A DNA stretch of 64,000 nucleotides from Pseudeuparius sepicola (taxonomy: Eukaryota > Arthropoda > Insecta > Coleoptera > Anthribidae): the NCBI GenBank assembly GCA_963920635.1, contig OY987299.1, forward strand, positions 115,693,373-115,757,372, in the 5' to 3' direction. Under the pieces are notes generated by a model, which saw only the letters and a list, made by a program, of their open reading frames with translations, ran no database searches and was not told the origin of the DNA. Of this stretch, positions 12,086-22,291 are shown piece by piece. The position numbers and the translations under genes were made by a program. Each line of letters starts with the position of its first letter. Position 1 is the stretch's first letter.

Positions 12086-13019
12086 GTGATCCTAATATGG
12101 TTGGAAGGGACGGCTCAGTACCTTTAATGGTTTGCTTGGTACCTCTCATCAATAAAGATCCTCTGCACCATTTCACACATAGTATGAAGGTTAGTAAGAA
12201 CCGAGGAATACAAATTTTGATATAAAACTGTTCACACAATTTATCACTTTTCTTTAGGTTTGCTATTTAAACTGCATACGAATCCTCTTGAAACAAGGGG
12301 CAAATCCGAACTGCAGTTACCGTGCCAACCTCAGCCCGCTGCATGTTCTTGTATTCACCACTTCCGAAAACATAACTTTAAACTGTGATATCCAAAAGAA
12401 TCAGAATTTTGAGTTTATTAAAAACCTCTTAATCTTACTTTTAACGCACGGCTTGGATCCAAATGTTAGAGTTGGAAAACGGATCCAAAACATATTGCAA
12501 AGTTGCATGGATATGATACAAAATGTACGTGATTGTAAGGATATACATTACGTGTATGATTTGACTTTAACTCTAATACAGTATGGTGCGAATCCTGATT
12601 TGTTGTTAAATGTGTCGGAAGCAATAAAGAATCATCCGTTGCACCAACAGAGCATCTGGAAAAACAAGAATTACATACTGTATTACTACATCATGCTGAT
12701 ATCTCGGAAGGAGAATCTTATCATGGACCCTGGCATGAGCTTCTCGAAAATAATCATGCTGTTTTACTTAGTTATGCAACACAAACCACTGTTCGAATGT
12801 CTGAAGATTTTACACACGCAACAGTTAAGCTTAGTACCGGCAAAAATGACTGAACCGCTGACATGCATCATCCGAGACCTTTATAAAAGGCCAAGAAGTT
12901 TAAAACAGATATGCAGGGTTAAGATCCACAACTGCCTGGGGCGCAGGCCGGGCTTGAATCTGAATAAACTGAATTTGCCGTGTAAGATGAAGGATTACCT
13001 TCTGAATTTTGAACCGTGA
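12086..13019 (+). CDS. Ankyrin-repeat and SOCS-box protein, last two exons
   Basis: Two exons are visible: 12086-12189 and 12258-13019, joined across a 68-nt intron (TTTTAG acceptor at 12085, GTTAGT donor at 12190, CTTTAG acceptor at 12257). The 5' end is partial: the first exon here begins with two bases of a split codon, so earlier exons exist upstream, outside what I could identify. The reading shows ankyrin-type units with ...GDPNMVGRDGSVPL..., ILLKQGANPNCS...LSPLHVLV and LIQYGANPDLL. A C-terminal SOCS box follows (SLKQICRVKIHNCLG, then LNLPCKMKDYLL), ending at a TGA. Proteins of this type use the ankyrin repeats to bind a substrate and the SOCS box to recruit Elongin B/C and Cullin-5 for ubiquitin transfer. 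The exact ASB orthologue is not decided. Confidence 0.85.
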
Positions 13020-13454
13020 ATTTCTTCTGCCAGTGTGGAATGATTAGATTATATTTCGATAACTGGTCTGCTAGAGACAGTGAGCACAAATTTCTATGTG
13101 TATTCTATTTCAGTGGTATGACAGTCGATGATTTTCGTTTTGTAGTGTGTTTTGTATAATAGGTCAGCTTTTGCAAACAGTTTAATCACTAAGTTTAGTG
13201 TTTCTTTCACATATTTAAAGCAAACTCTCAGATTAATATCGAGTGGTATCTTCAGTAACACTAATTTTAGTGTAAAAAAAGTATGTAGATTTTCGAAAAT
13301 AGTTTGTTGTATCTGACGTTATGGCTGTTTTGGCATTAGTTTTAATAAGCGGGGTGAAATTTCCATAACATTTGTTTTTAAATTTCCTTGTGACAACTTG
13401 AAAGAATAACTACCAATGTCAATTATTTATGCTAATAGTATGTTGTGTGAAGGC
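13020..13454. other. Downstream of the ASB-like gene, probable 3' UTR then spacer
   Basis: No canonical AATAAA is seen close to the stop codon and no other feature is recognised. Confidence 0.35.
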
Positions 13455-15098
13455 CACATACCTATATATTAACATATAGCGCTTTTGGCCCTATTGCGCA
13501 CGGCAAGGCGCAGGGAAAGTAAAGAGATGGAATTCGCTGCCATTTTTAACCCTATATTAGACAGTTAAGGCAAAGTCCAATACCTATTTATTACGTAGAC
13601 AGACATAACACATTGACGTAAGCGTACAAAGATCGAATACGTCTAGTTTAAAAAGTACAGTTAAACCATGTTTCAAAACGTAACGGCAAGATGCCTCCTG
13701 AAGGTGACTTGAAATCCATTTATATTGCTTTGTTGGATGTTTTTTGTTCCTCTCAAAATCGTTTGACATATTTTTAAAATGCAATTTCTAGTCGCTTCTT
13801 TACAGTTTACGTATATTCTAATCATCGTGACATGCATTTTTAAGAAATGTGTTAGTTTTCAATTGCGATTTTTTCTTTATATTAGTATTAATATTAATAG
13901 CTTCTCATATTCATATTTAGAAGATCAAAAAATGACTTCGTAAAGCATTGTAAAAATGCGAAAAGACTTTTACATCCAGATTGTGAAATTACATTCCATA
14001 GGTAAGTAAATAGGTATAATTTTTTGCCAAATAATATTGTTTTTCATTGATAATCTCTGATTTCTTGCTGATTTTTAGGTTTCCAAGAGAAGAAACTAAA
14101 TTTAGAAAGTGGCTCAGTGCTCTAGGTGTCATCAACAAGAATTTTCTCTGGAAGGACTCTATGTATGCGTGTTCTATTCATTTTGATGAACAGGATTTTT
14201 TAATGCAACACAAAAGAACGCGAAAAGTGGCGCTCTACCATCCAGAAACCTAACTGAAGAAGCAATGGAGTCAAAATTGGTAAGACCACCACCACCACTT
14301 CAGGAAGTAACTCATGGAGATGAGGAAAATGGAGAAATTGTAATTCTCGATATGACAAAGAGAGCCGCATTTCTGAAGCAAATACAATTAACCGTAGCAG
14401 CAGCAAACAAACCTGTTAACTACAGATCACAGTCTGCAAAATTATTGAAGCTTATCAAAGAAGAGTGTAATAATTAGAAATCACTTCACTTCACTGCATT
14501 TTCGAAGTAAAGATTAAAGTGGTAAAAGTTGAAGTTAAAAAGTTTTCTTTTGCTTGTATTTTCTAAACAAACAAAGTGAAAATGTCATTAGTAAAAGTTC
14601 TAAGGAAAACAGGCTGCGTAAAAATTCAGAAACAGGTATATTACGCTCCTGGAAAATATGTTATTATTCAAAGAAATAATTATCAAAAGTAAAAGTGTTA
14701 TGAAAATATATTAGGTAATATAAGTAATATAAGTAATTATTTATAATGCTTGATACTGTAAGGTATAATGTACAATAATAATTATATTAGTTCTCTATAT
14801 GATTACTAAAATATGTTGTTTTGATTAAGCAATTCAATTTCTCAATCTAGTTAATTGCTCCGTTTCCCGAATGAACTAATAACATAAAACCAACAAAAAT
14901 CTTATACCTATGGGCATACCTTCAATTAAAATAATTTCCATTGCACACAGTGACAACCAAGACACTACATTATTTATGGAACCCACCTGTATTAATTATT
15001 TCAAATTTCCTGGCCTCATTTAGGGTTAAAAATGGCTGCCAAATTATTCCCCCGGTCGGACGTCTCTTTTGTGCGGTATAGGTTGCTATAGGTGTGTG
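13455..15098 (+). mobile_element. P-like THAP transposon, non-autonomous, copy 1
   Basis: This 1.64-kb element is homologous along its length, in inverted orientation, to the better preserved element at 39951-41285. Its right end gtataggttgctataggt (15077-15094) matches that element's terminus and its left end is decayed. The flanks are near-identical 8-bp repeats, GTGAAGGC (13447-13454) and GTGAAGAC (15099-15106). An 8-bp duplication plus a THAP-domain gene fits the P superfamily. No catalytic transposase domain is visible. Confidence 0.8.
13932..14476 (+). pseudogene. THAP-domain protein of the P-like element, decayed
   Basis: Exon 1 (to 14001, GTAAGT donor at 14002) and exon 2 (from 14079, after TTTTTAG) together encode the two halves of a THAP zinc finger: CKNAKRLLHPDCEITFHR, then FPREETKFRKWLSALGV, then YACSIHF. 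The ATG-side frame is disrupted by a stop in exon 1. Exon 2 is cut by a TAA at 14251 and continues in another frame with GDEENGEIVILD..., as in the copy at 40578-40973. THAP fingers bind the transposon ends in P elements. The gene is inactive in this copy. Confidence 0.75.
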
Positions 15099-15106
15099 GT
15101 GAAGAC

Positions 15107-16973
15107 GCATTCTCACAATTCGATTTTAGTAGATCAAGTTTAATCGGTCAACTTTTGTCAAAGTTATGAGTCATCGATAATAATTTCAGACGAGTTGAAT
15201 CAGGTTGGAAACATGTCAACTTGAATCATTTTATTTTTTTGCGTTCTGCATTCGGTGGTCAGTTTAATAGAAGTGTAGGAGAAAAGAAAAAAGTTTTAAG
15301 TGGTTAGAGAGTAACATGTTTAAATTTATGGATGGTTATAAAAATGGAGAAGCCAGAGAAAATGCATTAATGTCATTTCGTCAGTTCCTGAATCAGGAAG
15401 TCAGCAATAACTTTTAGACCTGCACATAAAACTTCAGGTGGCTCCAATAAACAAGTTTCTTCAACTTTTGCTTAAAGTGTGTGAACCAAAAACTTGACTT
15501 GTTTAGTTGATCCACTAAAGTTGATGATCTGAAATCGAATCGTGAGAAAAAATATGATAGGTAGGCAATAATGGGTACATCCAGAATAAAGAAACTATAT
15601 GTTTGTCATAAGAGAGCTTTACGGTCTTATTATAATGTTGGCAATTAGTTTTTTTGAGCAAATTCACAACTTTTTTCAATGTTGTTTTTGTCAAACCATA
15701 TTGCAATTTTGATTGAAATACTTACAGAACATAAAACATACCACATTGTGGCAGTTAAAACTGCAGACAAAGTTCAACGTATGCAGTCAAATAATGGATA
15801 GAAGAACAAACTTGGTATATTTTACAAAAAAATCAGATCCATGTGACTGTGTTCTTTGTATAATGATAACGATCTTTATTATGATTAAAGCAAATATTAA
15901 TATTGTAATTGATTGGCATTTTGCCAGTTAAATAAGGTAACCATATTAAATAAGGTTAAAAAAAAACTTTGAATTTATGAAAACATTCATAAGATATGCT
16001 TCGTTCCACAATGGTATGGAAGTTGTGGTACATAAATTGTTATGAAGTTGTTGAATTTTAAAAATTTTAGACATCGTAAATGTGTATTAACATGTGTTTT
16101 GTGTGGACGTATCGTGGAATACAATTAAACGTATGAATTTGAAAAACAACTGATATCTCATTACGCTTGTGAGTTGGGTTCTTGTGTTCAGCTATAGGTG
16201 TTTGAAGTGCAATAAACTTAATTATCTGTAAATTGGAGGGAATATTGCAAAATTACGAGAATATTGAATAATCTAAATTTCATGTAGCTGAACCCGGGAA
16301 TTGCAAATTTTATCTATCATGCCAAATATTAAAAATTAAGTGAAGTATAAAATGTATAGTCTATTTTATGTTAAAATTAATATGTGATTTACTGTTGAGG
16401 CATATTGGAATATTTGGATATAATAAATCTATTTAATATAAAAATTACACCAATAATCATATCTCTTTTATTTCAGGCATCATGCAATATAAATACTATA
16501 CATTTCATTTGACAATTTGTATTATTAAAGCCTTCAGTAAGGGCGAGAGGAGATATGGAGGTTTAATGACCCCCTGCTCTGGGACAAACTATTGATGTGC
16601 TATTGATACATAATTTTAATATATTTGACACAGGGTGATTCAATTGTGATGCAAAAAGTTTCAACCGCAGGTTGAATCTATGTACCAAAAATAGCTTAAT
16701 ATAAATATGAAATTTAGACAATTCTAAAAACTAAAAAAAACTAAAAAAATATTTTCTGAAGTGCATTAAAATCCCCACCTACCTGCGCTTGCCTCCTGTC
16801 TTTTAGGAAGCGTTGGGTAAGCTCGCTCGTCAAGGCTGGTGCGCAGTTGGCAGTTGCACATCATAAATATTGGCTTTTACCAAAGTCTAGAGAATTCTCT
16901 AGACTTTGCTTTTACATTTCACAGAAATCTAAAAAAAAATATATATCATGGTCTAAGTTAATTTATTAGGTAC
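15107..16973. other. Intergenic, AT-rich, one micro-palindrome
   Basis: No gene is recognised. A TE-end-like word 'cacagggtgattcaattgtgatg' starts near 16630 but I find no partner end. The only distinct structure is the palindromic insertion at 16881-16908. Confidence 0.45.
16874..16915. repeat. Micro-palindromic insertion with direct repeats CTTTTAC
   Basis: A perfect 28-bp palindrome (16881-16908, half site CAAAGTCTAGAGAA) is flanked by CTTTTAC at 16874-16880 and 16909-16915. A close relative with the same half site lies at 25699-25724. Confidence 0.8.
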
Positions 16974-17110
16974 CTTTTTAACGGCTCCCGGAAATAATAT
17001 CGAAATATAAATATCGAAAAAAATATATCGAAAAGAAAAAATATCGAAAGAAAAAATATGGAATGGAAAAAATATCGAAAGGTAGGATTCGGTTACGCAG
17101 TTTCAATGTA

Positions 17111-17890
17111 CAGGGTGGCTCACTACAAATTGACACCCCCTTAACTTGTTAATTTTTGGGGTTAGAAATTTTTTTTTAAAGTTCTAGATACTAATACAAA
17201 GTTTTTTGTGACGCTATTGGATCTTATACGGTGTGTTCCAGAAAGCCGTGGCAGGCATAACTTATGTTTTTTTTAAATGGAACACCTTGTATATTTTTGC
17301 ATTTTTGAATTCTACGCATTTTTCCGATTCCAACGAAGTATATATGTCATATGTTTGCTCCAACCGTTCGTTCAGAACTGAGCTCTTTTTGTGAGGGATT
17401 ACTCCTTGGATCATAGGTCGCCATGGAAGACAAATACCAAATTATAGTAATAATTATTGACAGTTTGAAAGTATATTCACGCTTTGGAAAACAAAATGGG
17501 CTATTTTAAGATTTCAGAGAAAAATGAAGAAGGGAAATTGTGAGAAATGCGTCAGATTTATTGTCTGAAATTTATTTTTTATTGAAAACGACAATAACAT
17601 TTAGAATGTGGATATATGTATTAGAAATGCTCCACATGGCCTCCATCTTGCTCAATGAAGTTATTGATATCGGAAAAATGCGTAGAATTCAATAGTCCAA
17701 AAATATACAATGTGTTCCATTTAAAAAACATAAGTTATTCCTGCCACGGCTTTCTAGAACACACTGTATAAGATCCAATAGCGTCACAAAAAACTTTGTA
17801 TTACTGTCTAAAACTTTTGTAAAAAACTTTTTTTCCAACCTCAGAAACTAACAAGTTAAGGGGGGTGTCAATTTATAGTGAGCCACCCTG
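17111..17890. mobile_element. Tc1/mariner MITE nested in the MULE
   Basis: The ends CAGGGTGGCTCACTA and its near reverse complement AGTGAGCCACCCTG are flanked by TA. The inverted arms are over 200 bp long; for example the tract from 'ttccagaaagccgtggcagg' near 17235 recurs inverted near 17720-17755. The short frame starting MEDKYQIIV near 17423 may be a transposase relic. It inserted after the MULE did. Confidence 0.85.
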
Positions 17891-18093
17891 TAACCTACCT
17901 ATGTAGTTCGTAGCTTAAAATAAAATATTTCAATCTTTTCCAACCAGAGCCAAATAAAACCTTTAGGTAAGTTCATAGAAAATGGAGTAAAAGAAAATCA
18001 AAAGTAGACATCCACTCAAAAAAATCTAATTATTTACGTTAACAGGTATATAACATGATGACACTATAACTAATTATAATAAATTGTTAACTT

Positions 18094-19273
18094 TTAAATA
18101 TTTGCTGCCACACCTTTTAAATAATCTATAAAGTATAATTCATCTTTTACTTCTTCTGGATTAAAGGACTCAACTATTTTGAGTAGTCTCTTATTTTTGT
18201 CTTTATATTTTCTCTTTTTCGGCTCACTCTCGCCCATTACTTCTTTGTTGATTTTCGTTTTAGTGAGGCTTTGTTCTCTTTTTATCGCTTCTATGAATTT
18301 CCATATCGAAGGTTTTTTCGAGCGAAACTGGCTAAACAGACCCCTGTGCCATCCTTGTTGGTTTTTGGCAGTCCGGATTTTACCCTTTCGAAACAATTCC
18401 ATACCGCATGGTCAAAAACGGGCTTGGATCTCTTGGTGATCCTTTCCTGACGACCGATCCAGGTGTCTTCAAAATACTCCATTACGCCTTGAGCTTCGGG
18501 AGTGGAAAGCTCTCACCACGAACTCTTGGGGAACAAATGCAGTGGAGCACAGCAGCTTCAAACTAAATTGAAACTGCGCATCAGCGTTGTAGCGATACTT
18601 GAGACCTTCACGTTGAATTTGTCTATACCTGTCTAAAATGAAAAAAGCATCCTTTGTGTCTCGTTCCTGGAAATACCTTTTTTACTGCGTTGATTACGGC
18701 AACTTCAAAATCGGTATTTGCCTCCTCCAAAGCTAAGGAAAACATCGATTCTTTGACTACTTGAAAAAGTCTCACGTAAGTTGCCTCCGTCTTATCAGGT
18801 AGAAGGGCATATAATAGTGGCACAAGCATTTCAGAAGAACTAGAGGTTGTACCGTGTATCGTGTACATCTGATAGAATATGGCAGGTACCAGTTGAAATG
18901 TGCCATCCATATACCAAGATTTATTTCTCGACAGGTACTGCAAGTTTTTGCATGTGGCAAAAATGATTATTCTGCCATCTGTCTGACCTGAATCAAAAAG
19001 CAAAAAACTTTGGTTTTTGCCAGTTCTGCAAAACTCCTCTGGTATGGTGAGGTCACTTCTGGCGAGTGGAACCGTTGGCCCGGCGTTCTCTTTTTGGCGG
19101 ACATTCCTGATGGTATGCTTGAGGCTGCTTACCGCAGGGAGTTCGGCACGTACCGCTTCGGTTACATCTTTGGACAAATTCGACACAATAAAGTGAGAGG
19201 ATTCCCTAGTATATCTTGCTTCTTGTTTCATTTCGTGGAGTTTTTCGGCTACTTCCAATTTTGCATGTGGCAA
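18094..19273 (-). pseudogene. MULE transposase, frameshifted, with internal duplication
   Basis: The longest frame (19273-18623, 216 codons) contains the MULE transposase core: WYMDGTFQLVPAIFYQMYTIHG, YALLPDKTEATYVRLFQ, TDFEVAVINAVKKVFPGTRH and GCFFHFRQ. After a frameshift the C-terminal part continues with YNADAQFQFSLKLLC, MEYFEDTWIGRQER and a segment ending PSIWKFIEAIKREQ, typical of insect MULE proteins. The upstream DNA-binding (FLYWCH-type) part is not recognisable. Instead, about 100 bp of the gene (18952-19052) is repeated at 19262-19372. The enzyme would mobilise the surrounding element but cannot be made intact from this copy. Confidence 0.88.
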
Positions 19274-19779
19274 AAATGATTATTCTGTCATCTGTCTGAC
19301 CTGAATCAAAAAGCAAAAAACTTTGGTTTTTGCTAGTTCTGTGAAACTCCTCTGGTATGGTGAAATCACTTCTGTTTGTTTTTTGGCTACTTCCAATTTT
19401 GCTTCAGACCCGGCGTGGTTTTCAAAAAATAATTTTAGTTTGTTTGGATTTTACTATGGTTTCACCAAATAGCGATGCGACTATAACAACAGGTTTTGTT
19501 TTCTATATTTTTTCCATTCGATATTTTTTCCATTCGATATTTTTTCTTTCGATATTTTTTCTTGCGATAATTTTTCCATTCGATATTTTTTCTTTCGATA
19601 ATATGGATGTCGATATATTTTTTTTCTATATTTCATGTTTCGATATTATTTCCGGGAACCCTTTTTAACTTGCTTTTTGATTTCCAATGTCAATCCTTTT
19701 CTTATTTTGTAAATATCAATGTACCTATTGCCCAAAAATGTTGAGCATAAATTAAAACTATGCACAAAACGTACAAACG

Positions 19780-20270
19780 CACTACCTGTATTTCCAAAAG
19801 ATTGTACCGGTAGTAATTTTCTCATGTACTTGCTTTTTTAGGGTATTTTTCGTGTGTTTAGCGTTTTTGCTGGCGTGTTTTTGTAATCGTGTTGTGTTCA
19901 TTAACATGTCTGGCTCTGTAAGAAGATGCACAAATTGCAAAAGATTTAGACCTGAAGCACAGAATAAAATTTTTCCATTGGTATGTTGCATTATTTAGGA
20001 TAAAATGTATTGGTGGTGTTTATTCTAGAAATTCTAGATTTGCCAAACACGGTCCAGGTAAAAATAAACTTTTTTAACTAAAGTTGCTTCCACATCAATA
20101 TAAAATTACCTATACCTAAACGTAAATAAATGCAATAAAAAAAATTTAAAAAGCTAATTATTTTGAATTTGCCGCACTTTCGTGAGTTAAAATTGTCATG
20201 TCTTGTGCACGTTGACCAAGGTCTATTTCTAGATACCTTTCAGGTTGACAACCCCCCCCTCTAAATCTGC
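19780..20270 (+). mobile_element. Degenerate hAT-like copy related to 23640-24189
   Basis: Stretches such as cgtgtttagcgtttttgctggcgtgtttttgtaatcg (from about 19850) and the tract around 20070-20130 (aaagttgcttccaca...tacctaaacgtaaataaatgc) are the reverse complement of the nested element at 23640-24189. The right end near 20255-20268 (ccctctaaatctg) resembles that element's terminus. A short spliced-looking frame starts MSGSVRRCTNCKRFRPEA at about 19904. The boundaries are uncertain. Confidence 0.6.
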
Positions 20271-20441
20271 CTCAGGGCATTAGTGGGGCTTTATCCAAGG
20301 TCTCTAGAGGAGAGGTAGACCTTGGGCCTTATCAATTTCCTCCCCCCTCTAATAATTACTAGTTCCAACCGTTGATTGCTTCCTCCATCGACGTTCCAAC
20401 TCAAGATCTATTGCCTCTCCTCTAGAGTCTTGGGTCCAACC

Positions 20442-20971
20442 AATTGAGGTAGTATGGGGGGAGGCGCTATAACATTACTTTGTCACACGGGTTCAGGGGG
20501 TGTGGCTAAGTCTGTTATCAATAGGGCTGACACGCCAGGGTCTGATTAAACAGTATTCCTAGCCTAGTAAAATTATAAAAAATGTAAAAAAACGAAAACT
20601 AACAACGACGAAATCAAAAGCCAAGAACGTTAAACCAGATTTAACGTTCTTGATCAAAAGCTACATACCTAGAGTAGTTATAAATGTAATATTTTTCTTT
20701 TCATAAAGTACCAAAGTGGATATTATAAATTATATTGATACGGCTCTGTCATTGTTTACATTACCTGTGAAATGTAATTCCTGTGAATTTCTTTTTGTCC
20801 ACTTTAGAATTGCTATTTCCAGAGGTCAATAGCTTGCAATAACAAGGAAAACTGCACTTTTAGCCACTTTTAATGCACTTTTAGCACCGAGTCAACAAAT
20901 TGACGTTGTTCTGGTAATCTATGACGTAGGTGAACCCGTTTTGGGTAACGTGACCCCATACTACCTCAATG
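20442..20971 (+). mobile_element. Non-autonomous element, family B copy 1 (8-bp TSD)
   Basis: The ends (A/C)ATTGAGGTAGTATGGGG and CCCCATACTACCTCAATG are inverted repeats, flanked by an exact 8-bp duplication GTCCAACC (20434-20441, 20972-20979). An inverted second copy at 59639-60240 has its own 8-bp duplication. The TSD length fits hAT or P-type elements. The copy carries a micro-palindromic insertion at 20622-20652 that copy 2 lacks. Confidence 0.88.
20613..20661. repeat. Micro-palindromic insertion with 9-bp repeat ATCAAAAGC
   Basis: The 31-bp insert (20622-20652) begins CAAGAACGTTAAACCAGA and ends TTTAACGTTCTTG, flanked by ATCAAAAGC on both sides. Family B copy 2 (59639-60240) has a single ATCAAAAGC at the homologous place, so it is an insertion. 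Its two ends match the terminal inverted repeats of the element at 24861-27533. Confidence 0.92.
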
Positions 20972-21142
20972 GTCCAACCCCTATTCTGTGGTTCCAACTC
21001 ATTTCGGTTACAGAACGGTGGAGAAATCGCGGCTGTGCATTAGGTGATCGATCATATTCGATTCAAGAACGGTTCATTGATCGGCATCGTCGCAATGATA
21101 ACATTGATGGTCAAAATTCAAAATCCGCGATTTGGAACCAGA

Positions 21143-21300
21143 GATATAGAGGGGGGGAGAATGCTTGTCAACATGCGCGGGACTGCTAGACTGCTAATTT
21201 TTCTTATCGCCATTTTAACCTACAAAAGTGCGCAAATTCAAAATAATTTGCTTTTTCAAAGTTGTGTTGCATTTACTTACGTTTAAGTATTTTATATTTT
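21143..21300 (-). mobile_element. hAT-like fragment (one end) related to 23640-24189
   Basis: The segment beginning CCAGAGATATAGAGG and running through cacaaaagtgcg and taatttgctttttcaaa matches the left part of the element at 23640. The other end is missing. Confidence 0.65.
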
Positions 21301-21356
21301 GGAAAAATAAAATGAATAAATAAACGAATCTGTTGAAGTTGAAGATTGTGGCAGAG

Positions 21357-21590
21357 GATATAAAACAAGTAGTATTATTCTCCTTGAAGGGAAACTTCCG
21401 GCGCACCTGTTCGCGCAGCCGCCATTTGGGAATAGATTCTGTCATGTAGATGCAGCGTCGGGGCGGTTGGGCAGTTCATTACCGGCTATAATCGAAGTAA
21501 TGCAGTGGCGTAGAATGTGCGTTTTTGTGTAGTGTAGAATATCTACCGTTTTAAGTTCAAACAAATATCAACTGATTACCTATATGGCGT
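21357..21590 (+). repeat. Dispersed repeat X, copy
   Basis: Contains the tract cgcagccgccatttgggaat...gcagcgtcggggcggttggg, which recurs at 29587-29680, 39836-39925 and 59400-59515. The distal part (gtaatgcagtggcgtaga...gtgtagaatatctacc) recurs at about 41480-41550. No frame or clear ends are seen. Confidence 0.65.
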
Positions 21591-22291
21591 CATCAGTAGA
21601 AATATTTTTTATTTGTATGTTCTTCTTTCTTTTTTTGGGCTAGATTTTCAGTATTTGTATGTTCAGTAAATATTCCCTAAAATAAAACCCCCAATAGCAG
21701 TATTCGATAGGCAGAAAAAAAAAGTTATATAAATCGTTTGAAATGACCTTAAACCCGTTTTTGTAATAATATAATAATAATAATAATAATTCTCACCCTA
21801 ACAATACTCCAAACTAGGAGTACTCCAGAAGCAACCACATGCTTGTGCGGGAATATACATATAAACCAAATCTCAAACATTTATCAATCTCCTTTCATCC
21901 CTTAGATAGTAATTTGGGATTTGTTTTACTGAATTTTTTCAAATAAAGAATTCAAGTTGTCTGGATAAGTATAGGTATAAACAAATTGAATGGCTCTGTA
22001 TAAAACATCTGTAGAAAGTTTTGTATTTTTGAGACTACCTGTTACTAACTTAACAAGATTACAACGATATTTTCAAACAGACAGGGAGCAATATTTCGCT
22101 GTTATTAGTTATAATCTCAACAATGAAGTTTAAGCAGAAATAATTCCTTATTCATTTCACATGCGTGCTTTTTTCGTTGCTTCAACAATATTTTTATTTA
22201 TTATTACCGAACCAATTTTCCTAATTTAACAAAATGGCCTACTGCCTTGACAAATTTTACATACCGAACTGCATTTTACTACCACGTTTTA
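21591..22291. other. Intergenic; short (TAA/ATA) microsatellite
   Basis: A trinucleotide run lies at about 21765-21791. Nothing else is recognised. Confidence 0.45.

Larger units (their letters stand above)
16983..19660 (-). mobile_element. Mutator-like element (MULE) with 9-bp TSD
   Basis: The terminal inverted repeat GGCTCCCGGAAATAATATCG at the left is matched by the reverse complement of ...CGATATTATTTCCGGGAACC at the right, with one mismatch. The exact 9-bp duplication CTTTTTAAC flanks it (16974-16982, 19661-19669). Both subterminal regions are arrays of a degenerate TCGAAAGAAAAAATAT-like word (16995-17085 and 19505-19650). The interior encodes a MULE transposase on the minus strand. A mariner-type MITE (17111-17890) is inserted near the left end. 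The 9-bp duplication and the transposase agree on the superfamily. Confidence 0.93.

Noticed and set aside
15364..15392. GTCAG, 15-bp palindrome, GTCAG, resembling the micro-insert class
   Set aside because: The flanking repeat is only 5 bp and the palindrome is short; chance is plausible.
20290..20330. Palindrome CCAAGGTC...GACCTTGG flanked by GGCTTTATC and GGCCTTATC
   Set aside because: The flanks match only 8 of 9 and the inner spacer is long; kept out of the main list of micro-inserts.
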